Shown here piece after piece: positions 9,411-18,079 of a stretch of DNA of 58,316 nucleotides (its first letter is position 1; every line of letters starts with the position of its first letter). This DNA comes from Thaumarchaeota archaeon casp-thauma4. Its GTDB lineage: Archaea; Thermoproteota; Nitrososphaeria; Nitrososphaerales; Nitrosopumilaceae. The stretch lies in NCBI GenBank assembly GCA_001510295.1, contig LFEZ01000017.1, forward strand, positions 1-58,316. The letters run 5' to 3'. Both the position numbers and the translations under genes were made by a program. The notes beneath the pieces are model-generated. The model worked only from the letters and a program-made list of their open reading frames with translations, had not been told where the DNA came from and searched no databases.

Positions 9411-9713
9411 TTACTTCTTTGATTGTTTTGCTCGTCTAGAAACTAGTTTTTGAGAAATTTTCTCAAGTATTGTTGTCTTTTTTTCTGTTTTTGGTAGAAC
9501 GATGTAACCTGACCTGACATATGGTCTTCTTGGAAATTTCACTTGCTCTTCAGTTTCATTTGGTTGCATACCTGCAGCATTTGATGCATCAATTAATTCT
9601 TTTAATGATGGGTCAAAAACACATTTTTCTTTTGATAATCTTCTTCCTTTGTTACGTGGCAATGTCTTGTTAAAATAATCAAGCCAGATTACGACATGTT
9701 CGTAATCTTTCAT
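9411..9713 (-). CDS. srp19: Signal recognition particle protein SRP19
   Basis: Binds the tips of helices 6 and 8 of archaeal SRP RNA and readies it for SRP54. 100 residues, the typical archaeal length. Visible signatures are the N-terminal VVIWLDYFN strand, PRNKGRRLSKE and KFPRRPYVRSGYIVLP, followed by a basic tail. It lies 4 nt after rps8e. The partner SRP54 gene is at 14649. Confidence 0.9.
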   Translation of the reverse strand: MKDYEHVVIWLDYFNKTLPRNKGRRLSKEKCVFDPSLKELIDASNAAGMQPNETEEQVKFPRRPYVRSGYIVLPKTEKKTTILEKISQKLVSRRAKQSKK

Positions 9714-9717
9714 GTCT

Positions 9718-10101
9718 CTACTTTACTAAAATTCCGCTAACTGTTCCGCTTTGACCTGGTCTTGATACAATTCTACATTTTCCATCTTCTGTTTCAACAA
9801 TTGCACCTTTTGTAATAATTCCACGTCTTTGATAATCATTATTTGTTTGATTTTCTAAAACTTTAACAATCTTTGATTTTTTTACTTTAGAATCTCCCAT
9901 AACTAAATTAACAAAGCTTGCAATCTTCAAACCAGTTTTTCTATTATTTCCTCTAGTTTTTCTTGTTACGGTTTCTTGCTCTTCTCCCATTTCAGCTTCG
10001 TTTGGGTATCTGTCTGTTTCAAGTTTTCGTCTAGTCTTTAATGGATGTCTAAGTCCTCCGCTAATTTTACTAGTCTTTAGATTCTCTACAGATTTTCTCA
10101 T
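9718..10101 (-). CDS. rps8e: Small ribosomal subunit protein eS8
   Basis: Archaeal/eukaryotic ribosomal protein of the 30S subunit. 127 residues with the S8e signatures GGLRHPLKTRRKLETDRYP and TRKTRGNNRKTGLKIASFVN, and the C-terminal IITKGAIVETEDGKCRIVSRP split over a short turn. Basic overall. First of a run with srp19, gar1 and tfb on the minus strand. Confidence 0.94.
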   Translation of the reverse strand: MRKSVENLKTSKISGGLRHPLKTRRKLETDRYPNEAEMGEEQETVTRKTRGNNRKTGLKIASFVNLVMGDSKVKKSKIVKVLENQTNNDYQRRGIITKGAIVETEDGKCRIVSRPGQSGTVSGILVK

Positions 10102-10162
10102 GGAATGTTTTTGAATTACTCTAATTTATACAAAACGCAAGATTTGAGAATTTTTACGTCTA

Positions 10163-10723
10163 TTAATTATAATTTACCGTACTAGGCATAGTATTTCTGG
10201 TACGCACTTTATTGAATAATTTTTGTCTTAATGTATCGTCATCACCTTGAATTCCAAAATACTTCTTAAATTTCTCAGTTGTTGTAAAAATTTTGTATCT
10301 TCCGACAGTTTGATGTTTTATGAAATCAAGTTGAGATAATTCTTTTAAATGCGAATAAACTCCTGTACCTCTAACTTCTACCAATTGTTTACTAGAAATT
10401 GGTTGTTCATATGCGATGTATGATAATGTTTTTTGAGTTGATCTTGCCAACATTGGTCTTGATGCATATTTTCTTCCAATTGTTGAACTGTATTCTGGTT
10501 TTAGTTGGAAGACATATGATCCATCTGGTAAATTTGTAATCTCAATTGCTTTGAATGATGATTTTGTTTTTTGAATTAGTTTTGTTAGTAAATTTAGTGT
10601 TTTTGCCCTTGATTCTGTTCCTGATGCTCTGATAAGTTCTTCCATACTTAGAGGTCTTCCTGCTGAATATAGTGCAGCCTCTATTCGTGCAGTTGCTTCA
10701 TTTTCATTATCAATCTTAACCAT
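10163..10723 (-). CDS. scpB: Segregation and condensation protein ScpB
   Basis: Winged-helix partner of the kleisin ScpA in an SMC condensin-like complex. 186 residues. An N-terminal winged helix (ARIEAALYSAGRPLSMEEL at residues 11-29) is followed by a second one containing LSYIAYEQPISSKQLVEVRG. Both match the ScpB pattern. It lies 66 nt downstream of scpA on the same strand. No smc gene is present in the window. The ATG has a GCGAGATAATC element just before it that could act as a weak ribosome-binding site. Confidence 0.88.
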   Translation of the reverse strand: MVKIDNENEATARIEAALYSAGRPLSMEELIRASGTESRAKTLNLLTKLIQKTKSSFKAIEITNLPDGSYVFQLKPEYSSTIGRKYASRPMLARSTQKTLSYIAYEQPISSKQLVEVRGTGVYSHLKELSQLDFIKHQTVGRYKIFTTTEKFKKYFGIQGDDDTLRQKLFNKVRTRNTMPSTVNYN

Positions 10724-10789
10724 GATTATCTCGCTGTTGAAATTGACTTAAAATAATCCTTTTCATATCGTTGATTAAATTGTAAATTA

Positions 10790-11521
10790 TTATTTGATTA
10801 TGGTGACCCTAATTTCCTCTTCTCCCTCTTCTTGAAGAATGTCTATTTTTTCATCTCTTGCCAAAAATAAGACTGCAAAAAAGCATCTAATAGAATCTGT
10901 TGTATCTAGATCTTCCACAATCTTTTCAAGTAAAAGTGAGCCATTTGCTTCAAGTTTTCTTAGTACTAAATTTTGATACTCTCCTATAATATTCTCGAGA
11001 TTATTGAAAATTTTCTTAAAGTCTGGTGGTTCAATTGGTTCAAATCTTAATTTATTACCTTTTCTTTCTCTTGGATTTGCAATTGTTCCAATTAGATTTT
11101 CAAGCAAATCTAGTAATTCATCTAAACTTACAGGATAAGTTGATTCATGTCTATATGGAAACTCAAGAATATCTATATCCACATCCGTTCTTTGACGTAA
11201 AGGTTTCTTCTCCATGGCTGCTTTTTGCAATGCAAAGATACTCTCCACTTTTAATTTGTAAATCATTGATGATGATAATGCCGCCATTCCTGCTATTCTA
11301 AGATCTTTTTTATCCGTTTTTTCTAGAATTTTTAATAACATTGATAAAATTTGAATAAGATCTATGTCCCAAACGTCTCTTTTTTGAATTCCTTCTGGAT
11401 TAAATAATACATTAATTGGAACTTTGGAAATAAGTGATTTTGTTTCTTCTTGACTCATAAACTCCTCACATTCTAATTGAATAATATCTATTGGCTCTAT
11501 TTTCTTTTCATCATCAGTCAA
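10790..11521 (-). CDS. scpA: Segregation and condensation protein ScpA (kleisin)
   Basis: Kleisin that bridges the SMC head domains. 243 residues. The N-terminal helical segment WDIDLIQILSMLLKILEK fits the part that contacts the SMC neck. A variable acidic middle follows, and the C-terminal winged helix (LVLRKLEANGSLLLEKIVED and RCFFAVLFLARDEKIDI) is present. It diverges from the alcohol dehydrogenase gene at 11553 across 31 nt, so the promoters must overlap. Forms an operon with scpB. Confidence 0.85.
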   Translation of the reverse strand: MTDDEKKIEPIDIIQLECEEFMSQEETKSLISKVPINVLFNPEGIQKRDVWDIDLIQILSMLLKILEKTDKKDLRIAGMAALSSSMIYKLKVESIFALQKAAMEKKPLRQRTDVDIDILEFPYRHESTYPVSLDELLDLLENLIGTIANPRERKGNKLRFEPIEPPDFKKIFNNLENIIGEYQNLVLRKLEANGSLLLEKIVEDLDTTDSIRCFFAVLFLARDEKIDILQEEGEEEIRVTIIK

Positions 11522-11552
11522 CTCTTATATTATAAAATGAAAAATTCCTTTT

Positions 11553-12599
11553 GTGAAAGCTGCACGTATTATAGAACCAGATAAGCCACTTGAGATAAAT
11601 GAGGTTGAAATTTCTGACCCTACTGGAACACAAGTACTAATCAAAGTACTCTCAGCTGGAGTTTGTCATAGTGACTTACATCTATGGGAAGGTGGATATG
11701 ACACAGGTGATGGATTTATGAAAGTTACAGACCGAGGTGTAAAATTCCCTGTAACTCCTGGTCATGAGGTTGTCGGTACTATTGAAAAAATTGGTGAATC
11801 TGTAAAAGACGTACAAATTGGTGACACTGTTCTAGTTTATCCTTGGATTGGATGTGATATTTGTTCCACTTGTGAAAAAGGTGACACAAATCTATGTGAA
11901 ACTCCAAAATCATTAGGTGTCTTTCAAGATGGTGGATATGCAGAAAAACTAATTGTCCCTGATTATAAATTTCTAGCAAATATTGGAGATGTAAATCCTG
12001 ATTCGGCATCATCATTAGCATGTTCAGGTTTAACTGCATACACTGCAATCAAAAAAGCATTAGTAAATAATCCTGAATCTATTTTAATTGTTGGTGCGGG
12101 TGGTTTAGGTCTGATGGGTGTGCAATTAGCGAGTCATATGGCAAAATGTAAAATTATTTGTGCAGATTTAGATGATCGAAAATTAAATACTGCAAAAGAA
12201 TTAGGTGCTACACATGTAGTTAATACACAAAGTGATGCATCACAAAAAATAATGTCAATATGTGATGGAAAAGGTGTTGATAGTATAATTGATTTTGTAA
12301 ACGCTCCTCCAACTGTTAAATTAGATTTATCTGTAATTAGAAAACGTGGGAACATTATTTTAGTTGGTTTGTTTGGTGGTTCTGTAGAATTGCCTCTAGT
12401 ATCTGTACCACTAAAAGCAATAACAATTCAGGGTGCTTATACTGGAAATTATAAAGACATGCTTGAATTAATCACTCTTGCCAAAAAAGGCATTATTAAT
12501 CCAATTGTATCAAAACATTATACTTTAGATGAAGCAACTGGTGCTCTAAATGATCTAAAAAATAGAAAAATTTTGGGACGAGCAGTAATCAATCCTTAA
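11553..12599 (+). CDS. Zinc-dependent alcohol dehydrogenase (MDR family)
   Basis: NAD(P)-dependent medium-chain dehydrogenase of 348 residues starting at GTG. Catalytic zinc residues are the Cys of AGVCHSDLHLW (about residue 37), the His of TPGHEVVG (about 71) and a downstream residue in the Cys-containing segment. The structural zinc loop is CDICSTCEKGDTNLC. The Rossmann fold carries VGAGGLGLMGVQLA (about 178-191). The family oxidises primary alcohols or reduces aldehydes. Specific substrate unknown; the GG-x-D around GGYDTGDG resembles archaeal NAD-ADHs. Divergent from scpA. Confidence 0.9.
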   Translation: MKAARIIEPDKPLEINEVEISDPTGTQVLIKVLSAGVCHSDLHLWEGGYDTGDGFMKVTDRGVKFPVTPGHEVVGTIEKIGESVKDVQIGDTVLVYPWIGCDICSTCEKGDTNLCETPKSLGVFQDGGYAEKLIVPDYKFLANIGDVNPDSASSLACSGLTAYTAIKKALVNNPESILIVGAGGLGLMGVQLASHMAKCKIICADLDDRKLNTAKELGATHVVNTQSDASQKIMSICDGKGVDSIIDFVNAPPTVKLDLSVIRKRGNIILVGLFGGSVELPLVSVPLKAITIQGAYTGNYKDMLELITLAKKGIINPIVSKHYTLDEATGALNDLKNRKILGRAVINP

Positions 12600-12610
12600 T
12601 TAAAAAATAA

Positions 12611-12733
12611 TGGTCCCCACTGAAGGATTTGAACCTTCGACAACCCGATTTCTGTATGCCTAGTAGACTACTGTTATTCAGCCCTAAGCCGACAACTACA
12701 GTCGGAAGCTCTACCAGGCTGAGCTAAGTGGGG
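12611..12733 (-). tRNA. tRNA-Tyr(GUA) with a 46-nt intron
   Basis: Reading the minus strand, a CCCCACT/AGTGGGG acceptor stem, D-arm (GCTC/GAGC), anticodon stem TCCGA/TCGGG, T-arm GAAGG/CCTTC, A73 and an encoded CCA are all present. The anticodon GUA is at 12697-12699. An intron of about 46 nt (12650-12695) interrupts the loop after position 37, the canonical archaeal site, and must be removed by the splicing endonuclease. A T-rich run just downstream (12601-12608 on this strand) is a plausible terminator. Confidence 0.93.
12650..12695 (-). other. tRNA-Tyr intron
   Basis: Insertion between G37 and A38 of tRNA-Tyr, deduced by fitting the mature 77-nt cloverleaf to both flanks. The flanks can pair across the exon-intron junctions in a bulge-helix-bulge-like manner, as expected for a substrate of the archaeal endonuclease. 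Exact ends could shift by a base or two. Confidence 0.8.
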
Positions 12734-12822
12734 ACACCTTTTTTGATATTTTTTTTATTTATTAATTATTAGTTTTGACCATTTTTGAACAAATTTAATT
12801 ACTTTCGTCAATTTTGAGATTT

Positions 12823-13434
12823 ATGAGTGATTATTCTCAAAACATTGGTGGTTATGTCTGTACACCATATCTTCATGATCATGATTCAATTGAACTCAAG
12901 GATAGTTGGGTTTCATCTAAAAATGTGGAATCTCTTTACTTTGTTACCGCCACCTTTTCTGAAGATAGTAAACCCTACTTTTCGACCTCATCAAATCATT
13001 ACATATTGGCAAAATTCAAAGATCATGAAAAAATCTCAAAAGAAATTCTCTCTAAAAATACTGACAAGCCATCATTTCTCTTTAAAATAGATAATACTAT
13101 ATTTGAAAGACCACTAACTGAAAAAACAAATTTTGTTTCAATATATTATTTGGAATATGGTGATTCAAAAGAAGATCTTAGAGATGTATCTGCAAATATT
13201 GCTAGACGAGAAAAAGTATATCGTGCTGGATTTGGAACTATGAAATTATTGTCTAAGGAATCTCCAAAATTTGTGTTTCCGTATAGCGATCATATTATAA
13301 TGTTAGAAATTTCAAGTGACAAGAGTCATCAAAGTGATAACAAATATTGTGAACAAACTAGACGTAATATTTGCAGAAAAGGAATCATCATGAATAATCT
13401 TGTGAGCCTCTCAATTCTTGAAACAATGAAATAA
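12823..13434 (+). CDS. Hypothetical protein, about 203 aa
   Basis: A soluble protein with no signal peptide or membrane segment. I choose ATG 12823 (MSDYSQNIGG) over the upstream TTG at 12814 because the three extra residues look non-coding. It mixes beta-like strands (SLYFVTATF, VSIYYLEYG) with helices, and the C-terminal part has a Cys-x9-Cys pair near residues 180-190. Located between tRNA-Tyr and aIF5A. No family recognised. Confidence 0.5.
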   Translation: MSDYSQNIGGYVCTPYLHDHDSIELKDSWVSSKNVESLYFVTATFSEDSKPYFSTSSNHYILAKFKDHEKISKEILSKNTDKPSFLFKIDNTIFERPLTEKTNFVSIYYLEYGDSKEDLRDVSANIARREKVYRAGFGTMKLLSKESPKFVFPYSDHIIMLEISSDKSHQSDNKYCEQTRRNICRKGIIMNNLVSLSILETMK

Positions 13435-13440
13435 AAAAAG

Positions 13441-13450
13441 GTAAATACCG
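13441..13450 (+). promoter_or_regulatory. TATA-like box of aIF5A
   Basis: The AT-rich GTAAATACC element is centred about 24 nt before the aIF5A ATG at 13469, the spacing expected for a leaderless archaeal transcript. Called by eye. Confidence 0.4.
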
Positions 13451-13468
13451 CTCAGAAATTATTTCATT

Positions 13469-13882
13469 ATGAGCAAACCTTCTGATTTAGGATCATTAAA
13501 AATTGGTTCTTATATTTTACTGCCAGTTGGTGATCAACCTACCGGTGAGCCTTGTAGAATATCTGAATATGATACGAGTAAACCTGGAAAACATGGTGCA
13601 GCAAAGGCACGAATTGTTGGAGTAGGTATCTTTGATGGAGCTAAACGTCCACATGTAGGTCCTGTAAGTATGCAAATCCATGTACCGCTAATTGATAAAA
13701 GAAATGGTCAAATCATATCGATGACTGGTTCTGAAATTCAAGTTATGGATGGAGAAACATTTGAAACCGTTGACATACAAATGATTGATGAAGAAGTTGA
13801 CGGAAAATTGCAACAAGGTCAGGATATTGAATATTGGAATGTTATGGGAAGAACTAAAATCATGCGAATTAAAACATCCTAA
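13469..13882 (+). CDS. Translation factor aIF5A
   Basis: Archaeal homologue of eIF5A/EF-P, which helps ribosomes form difficult peptide bonds. 137 residues: an SH3-like N-domain and an OB-fold C-domain. The modification loop DTSKPGKHGAAKAR is intact and Lys41 corresponds to the (deoxy)hypusine site. The ATG follows a TATA-like element at suitable distance. Immediately followed by a C/D box guide RNA candidate and then dph6, another translation-factor modification gene (diphthamide on aEF2), so this is a small translation-quality neighbourhood. Confidence 0.95.
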   Translation: MSKPSDLGSLKIGSYILLPVGDQPTGEPCRISEYDTSKPGKHGAAKARIVGVGIFDGAKRPHVGPVSMQIHVPLIDKRNGQIISMTGSEIQVMDGETFETVDIQMIDEEVDGKLQQGQDIEYWNVMGRTKIMRIKTS

Positions 13883-13885
13883 ATT

Positions 13886-13950
13886 GGATGCTGATGATGA
13901 TTGGAAAAGCCAACTGATTTCTGATGAAGATTATGAGTATTGAGGCATCC
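13886..13950 (+). ncRNA. C/D box guide sRNA, predicted target C34 of elongator tRNA-Met
   Basis: A 65-nt element in the aIF5A-dph6 gap. It has a perfect 6-bp terminal stem (GGATGC at 13886-13891, GCATCC at 13945-13950). C box is ATGATGA (13894-13900), D' box CTGA (13914-13917), a 3-nt spacer, C' box CTGATGA (13921-13927) and a D box TTGA (13940-13943, one change from CTGA). The D guide between C' and D is exactly 12 nt (AGATTATGAGTA). Its complement contains CTCAT, the CAU anticodon context of elongator tRNA-Met. The nucleotide paired five positions before the D box is C34, which other archaea 2'-O-methylate with a C/D guide. The D' guide (13901-13913) can fold on itself and its target is unknown. 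Confidence 0.75.
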
Positions 13951-13966
13951 TATTTTTTATTTTAAA

Positions 13967-14656
13967 ATGAAATTAGCTGCATTATTTTCTGGTGGAAAAG
14001 ATAGCACATATGCCATTTATCTTGCAAAAAAATTGTCTCACTCAGTTGATGTATTATTGACATTATATCCTCATTCTAGTGAAAGTCATCTACTTCACTA
14101 CCCGAACATAAAATTCACTTCTTTACAAGCCGAATCTATGAAAATTCCACAACTCATAGAAGAAATTATATCCACTGATGCTAATGTTGAATTTGAAAAA
14201 CTTGAAAAACTAATTACTCTTGCAAAAGAAAATTACTCTATTGAAGGCATTGTTCATGGTGGAATTCTCAGTGAATATCAAAAGGATAACTTTTCTTTGA
14301 TTTGTAAAAAAAATAATTTAGAAATTATATCTCCTTTATGGAATACAAAACCTGAATCTTACATGAAAGAATTACTGGAAGAAAATTTTGAATACATTAT
14401 TTCCAGTGTGAGTTCGGATGGTTTGAATGATTCGTGGCTTGGACAAATAATTGATAAAAATGGATTAGAAAATCTTGAAAAATTACAAAAAAAATTTGGA
14501 TTCAATCTTAATTTTGAAGGTGGAGAGGCTGAAACCTTTGTAATAAATTGTCCATTATTTGAAAAATCATTGTTAATTCAAAATTCAAGAATCGAATGGG
14601 ATGGTTATAGGGGAAGATTTGAAATATTGGAGGCAAAATTAAAAGATAATGCTTGA
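13967..14656 (+). CDS. dph6: Diphthine--ammonia ligase (Dph6 / DUF71 ATP pyrophosphatase)
   Basis: Last step of diphthamide synthesis on the conserved His of elongation factor 2: ATP-dependent amidation of diphthine. About 229 residues from ATG 13967, which puts the PP-loop SGGKDS at residues 8-13, as in the family. The upstream TTG would add residues that overlap the guide RNA. Further signatures are GIVHGGILSEYQ, SPLWN and the C-terminal GGEAETFV segment. Its stop overlaps the SRP54 start by 8 nt. Confidence 0.88.
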   Translation: MKLAALFSGGKDSTYAIYLAKKLSHSVDVLLTLYPHSSESHLLHYPNIKFTSLQAESMKIPQLIEEIISTDANVEFEKLEKLITLAKENYSIEGIVHGGILSEYQKDNFSLICKKNNLEIISPLWNTKPESYMKELLEENFEYIISSVSSDGLNDSWLGQIIDKNGLENLEKLQKKFGFNLNFEGGEAETFVINCPLFEKSLLIQNSRIEWDGYRGRFEILEAKLKDNA

Positions 14657-15974
14657 TAATCTGAAAGATGGTTTACGAACCGCAATTAAAAAAATTGTTA
14701 GCTCTTCTGGAATCGATGAAGAATTAATCAAAGAACTGGCAAAGGATGTACAACGTTCACTTTTACAATCTGATGTAAATGTAAAATTAGTTCTTGAAAT
14801 TACAAAAAACCTTCAAGAACGTTGTATCAACGAAACTCCTCCACCAGGATTATCCAGAAAAGATCACATTGTGAAAATATTATATGATGAATTGTCAAAA
14901 TTATTAGGAAATGATACTGAGTTTCATTTCAAATCTGGAAAAATCAATAAAGTTTTGATGCTTGGAATTCAAGGAAGTGGTAAAACTACTGTATCGTCAA
15001 AACTGGCAAAATTTCTTACCAAACAAGGTTATCGTGTAGGTGCAATTGGAGCTGATACCTACAGACCTGGTGCTTTGGTTCAATTAAGAACAAATTGTGA
15101 AAAATCTAATGTTGAAGTTTATGGAGAAGAAAATAACAAAGACTCGGCTCAAATTGTCAAAAATGGTTTAAAGCATTTTGAAAATTCAAATATTGATGTA
15201 GTATTGATTGATACTGCTGGACGTCACAAAGAAGAAAAAGATCTTTTGGATGAAATGACAGAAATTTCTAAAGTGTCTAATCCTGATTTAGCATTATTAA
15301 TTATTGATGGCACAATTGGTCAACAATGTTTTTCACAGGCAGAGGCATTTAACAAAATTGTTCCTGTTGGAGGTATAGTAATTACTAAACTTGATAGTTC
15401 TGCAAAAGGTGGTGGGGCTCTTGCAGCATCAGCTGCAACTGGTGCGCAAGTAATGTATGTTGGAACTGGTGAAAGAATAGATGATTTAGAACAGTTTTCG
15501 CCAACTAGATTTGTTGGTAGACTTTTGGGTATGGGTGACGTTCAAGCAGTACTCGATCTTGCAAAACGACTTGGTAATGAAGCAGATGAAGTTCGCATGA
15601 AAAGAATTACAAGCGGTAAAATGAATATGGAAGATTTTTTTTACCAATTAGAAGAAGTAACCAAAGTTGGTTCTCTTCAAAGCTTAATGGAAACAATGCC
15701 TGGATTATCGGGAATGGTAAAAGAAGATCAACTTGAAGTGATGGAAAAAAGAATGGACAAATGGAGATATATCATCCAAAGTATGAATACAAAAGAAAAA
15801 GCTGATCCTGATTTGCTCAATTCATCTCGAATCAAAAGAATTGCACGAGGCTCTGGTTGGCCTGAGCATGAAGTTAAGGAATTAATAAAAAATTATAAAA
15901 ATTCGAAAACAATGATGAAGGCATCAAAAGGTAGACAAATGCAAGGCATGCTTCGTAAACTTGGAATGGGTTAA
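14649..15974 (+). CDS. srp54: Signal recognition particle protein SRP54
   Basis: GTPase that binds signal peptides and SRP RNA and docks on FtsY. 441 residues. The N-domain four-helix bundle comes first, then the G-domain with P-loop GIQGSGKTT (about 105-113), DTYRPGA, DTAGRH and TKLD. The Met-rich M-domain begins near GMGDVQAVLDLA (about 294). It contains ARGSGWPEHEVKELI and the final MLRKLGMG. Overlaps the end of dph6 by 8 nt and converges with cofE by 4 nt. Confidence 0.95.
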   Translation: MLDNLKDGLRTAIKKIVSSSGIDEELIKELAKDVQRSLLQSDVNVKLVLEITKNLQERCINETPPPGLSRKDHIVKILYDELSKLLGNDTEFHFKSGKINKVLMLGIQGSGKTTVSSKLAKFLTKQGYRVGAIGADTYRPGALVQLRTNCEKSNVEVYGEENNKDSAQIVKNGLKHFENSNIDVVLIDTAGRHKEEKDLLDEMTEISKVSNPDLALLIIDGTIGQQCFSQAEAFNKIVPVGGIVITKLDSSAKGGGALAASAATGAQVMYVGTGERIDDLEQFSPTRFVGRLLGMGDVQAVLDLAKRLGNEADEVRMKRITSGKMNMEDFFYQLEEVTKVGSLQSLMETMPGLSGMVKEDQLEVMEKRMDKWRYIIQSMNTKEKADPDLLNSSRIKRIARGSGWPEHEVKELIKNYKNSKTMMKASKGRQMQGMLRKLGMG

Positions 15975-16735
15975 CTAGAAAAACTTCTGATGTATACGCA
16001 TTGATCATAAGGAATTATCATCTCTTCAGAAACAATTCTTCTGTTTGTCAATTCGCACTCTGAATCTCTGATAATTGCTATTGGGTGTAGATCGTTTCCT
16101 TCTCCCATCTTGTGATTTGCAATTGATGCTAAATTATCTGCCGTTGCTTGAAATGTAACTTTAAGTGGATTTCCATCCAAATCCTTCTCTCCACGTAAAT
16201 CTTTTGTAGGTTCTATTCCTGCACATGCTATTGCAACTCCTGTTGTACCAATTCTTGCAGGCATCAATCTGCTATCAACTACAATTATTCCAACATGTAA
16301 ATTTAGTTCAAGAAAAATTTTTCTTTTTAACTCTTCAGCAAATTTGTATGGTTCATTAGGATATAGAATTATTTTTGTTCCTCTGGAATTTGATTTATCA
16401 ATCCCTGCATTAGGTGCCAATATTCCATTTGTAATTGCCATGGCAAATCCTGCAACTCCTCCTACAATTTCATCTGATTCTCTATAAACAATTTCAATAA
16501 ATTTTTCATTGGTATTGAATTTTTTTGCAATTTTTTTTGCTTTTTCACAAACCTTTGATTTTTCTATCTTTAAAATTCGTCCTTGTGAATTTGAGATAAA
16601 TTTACTTGAGATTACTAACACATCTCCCTCTTTGATTACAGCTTCACTGTTTTGAACTATCTTTTTTAGTTCATCAAAAAAACAAAATTTACCATCCTTT
16701 TTCTCTGAAGTTAATGGAATTACTGTCAAATTCAT
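15971..16735 (-). CDS. cofE: Coenzyme F420-0:L-glutamate ligase
   Basis: Adds glutamates to F420-0, making the hydride-carrier coenzyme F420. 254 residues, typical of archaeal CofE. Visible signatures are the N-terminal VIPLTSEK, VLVISSKFISNSQGRIL, VVDSRLMPARIGTTGVAIACAG split over one loop, and ATADNLASIANHKMGEG. Thaumarchaea make F420, and a Ddn-type F420 user is encoded at 45573. Convergent with SRP54 and divergent from the aconitase-family cluster. Confidence 0.9.
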   Translation of the reverse strand: MNLTVIPLTSEKKDGKFCFFDELKKIVQNSEAVIKEGDVLVISSKFISNSQGRILKIEKSKVCEKAKKIAKKFNTNEKFIEIVYRESDEIVGGVAGFAMAITNGILAPNAGIDKSNSRGTKIILYPNEPYKFAEELKRKIFLELNLHVGIIVVDSRLMPARIGTTGVAIACAGIEPTKDLRGEKDLDGNPLKVTFQATADNLASIANHKMGEGNDLHPIAIIRDSECELTNRRIVSEEMIIPYDQCVYIRSFSS

Positions 16736-16770
16736 AACTATTTTACATATTATTCTTTAATTATTGTTCT

Positions 16771-16785
16771 GAAAAGCTTTTAATC
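16771..16785 (+). promoter_or_regulatory. BRE/TATA-like element of the aconitase-family operon
   Basis: GAAAAGCTTTTAATC combines a purine-rich BRE-like half and a TATA-like half. The TATA part is about 27 nt before ATG 16808. That would make the third in-frame ATG (16808) the leaderless start rather than 16793. A second AT-rich candidate lies at 16756-16763. Confidence 0.4.
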
Positions 16786-16792
16786 TTAATCG

Positions 16793-18079
16793 ATGGCAAT
16801 GTCGTTTATGAACATAACTGAAAAAATACTTGCTCGTGCTTCTGATAAAAATACCGTTTCTCCAGATGATATCATTTTTGCTAAAGTCGATAAAGTAATG
16901 GTTCATGATGTCTCAGGACCTGGAGTTTTGAAAGTTTTTGATAAATTACAAAAACAAGGAATTGACACATCAAAATTATACGATCCAACAAAAGTTTGGA
17001 TTGCTGAAGATCATTTTGTTCCATCTGCAGAAAAAATCTCTGCAGAAAATATTGTAAAACTATCTAATTTCTCAAAAAAATATGGTATCAAAAAACATTT
17101 CAAATATGGACTGGGTCAATATGGAATATGTCATACATTATCTCATGAAGAGGCATTGGTTAATCCTGGAGATCTTTATGTTGGTGGTGATTCTCATACT
17201 AACACTACTGGTGCATTGGGTGCATTTGCATGTGGATTAGGTCATACTGATATTGCATACGTATTGTTGAATGGAGAAATTTGGTTTAAGGTACCTGAAA
17301 CATATTATTTCAAACTTAATGGAAAATTACCTCCACATGTAATGGCTAAAGATTTCATACTCCAAATTATTGGTGATATTGGAAATGATGGTGCAGCATA
17401 CAATACTATGCAATTTGGTGGAACCGGAATTGATGAAATGTCAGTAGAAAGTAGATTGACGTTAGCTAATATGACTACTGAAGCCGGTGCAAAAAATGGA
17501 ATTATTGAATCTGATGAAAAAACAGTTGAATATCTAAACGAAAGAGGTGCAACTAATGTTTCTCAATTTCATGGAGATGCAGATGCGGATTATTCCAAAA
17601 TTTTTGAGTACGAAGCATCTGAATTGGAACCAACTGTTGCAAAACCATTTTCTCCTGATAACATTTCGGTTGCAAGAGAATTATCTTCTATTGAGCTGGA
17701 TAAATCCTATATTGGTTCTTGCACTGGTGCAAAATATGAAGATCTCTTAGCAGCTGCTAAAATTCTTAAGGGACGACAGGTAAAAATACGAACTGAAGTA
17801 TTGCCTGCAGCAATTTCAATATACAGGAAAGCATTAAAAAATGGATTAATTGAAATATTTCTAGACGCCGGTGCTACTGTAGGTCCTCCTACATGTGGTG
17901 CATGCTGTGGTGCTCATATGGGGGTATTGGCAAAAGATGAAATTTGTGTTAGTACCACAAATAGAAATTTTCCTGGCAGAATGGGCCATGTAGAATCCCA
18001 GACATATCTTGCTTCCCCACAAGTTGCCGCTGCATCAGCTGTAACAGGAAAAATAACTGATCCGAGAGATTTGAATTGA
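16793..18079 (+). CDS. Archaeal-type homoaconitase / isopropylmalate dehydratase large subunit
   Basis: Fe-S hydro-lyase large subunit, 428 residues (shorter if started at ATG 16799 or 16808). The [4Fe-4S] ligands are in YIGSCTGAKYEDL and in GPPTCGACCGAHMG. The short archaeal type (HacA/LysT/LeuC2) catalyses dehydration/rehydration in the leucine or the alpha-aminoadipate lysine pathway. The very next gene is its small subunit (4-nt overlap), and a second, bacterial-type LeuCD pair follows. This suggests division of labour: this pair for homoaconitate (lysine) and the other for isopropylmalate (leucine). The assignment is inference. Confidence 0.85.
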   Translation: MAMSFMNITEKILARASDKNTVSPDDIIFAKVDKVMVHDVSGPGVLKVFDKLQKQGIDTSKLYDPTKVWIAEDHFVPSAEKISAENIVKLSNFSKKYGIKKHFKYGLGQYGICHTLSHEEALVNPGDLYVGGDSHTNTTGALGAFACGLGHTDIAYVLLNGEIWFKVPETYYFKLNGKLPPHVMAKDFILQIIGDIGNDGAAYNTMQFGGTGIDEMSVESRLTLANMTTEAGAKNGIIESDEKTVEYLNERGATNVSQFHGDADADYSKIFEYEASELEPTVAKPFSPDNISVARELSSIELDKSYIGSCTGAKYEDLLAAAKILKGRQVKIRTEVLPAAISIYRKALKNGLIEIFLDAGATVGPPTCGACCGAHMGVLAKDEICVSTTNRNFPGRMGHVESQTYLASPQVAAASAVTGKITDPRDLN

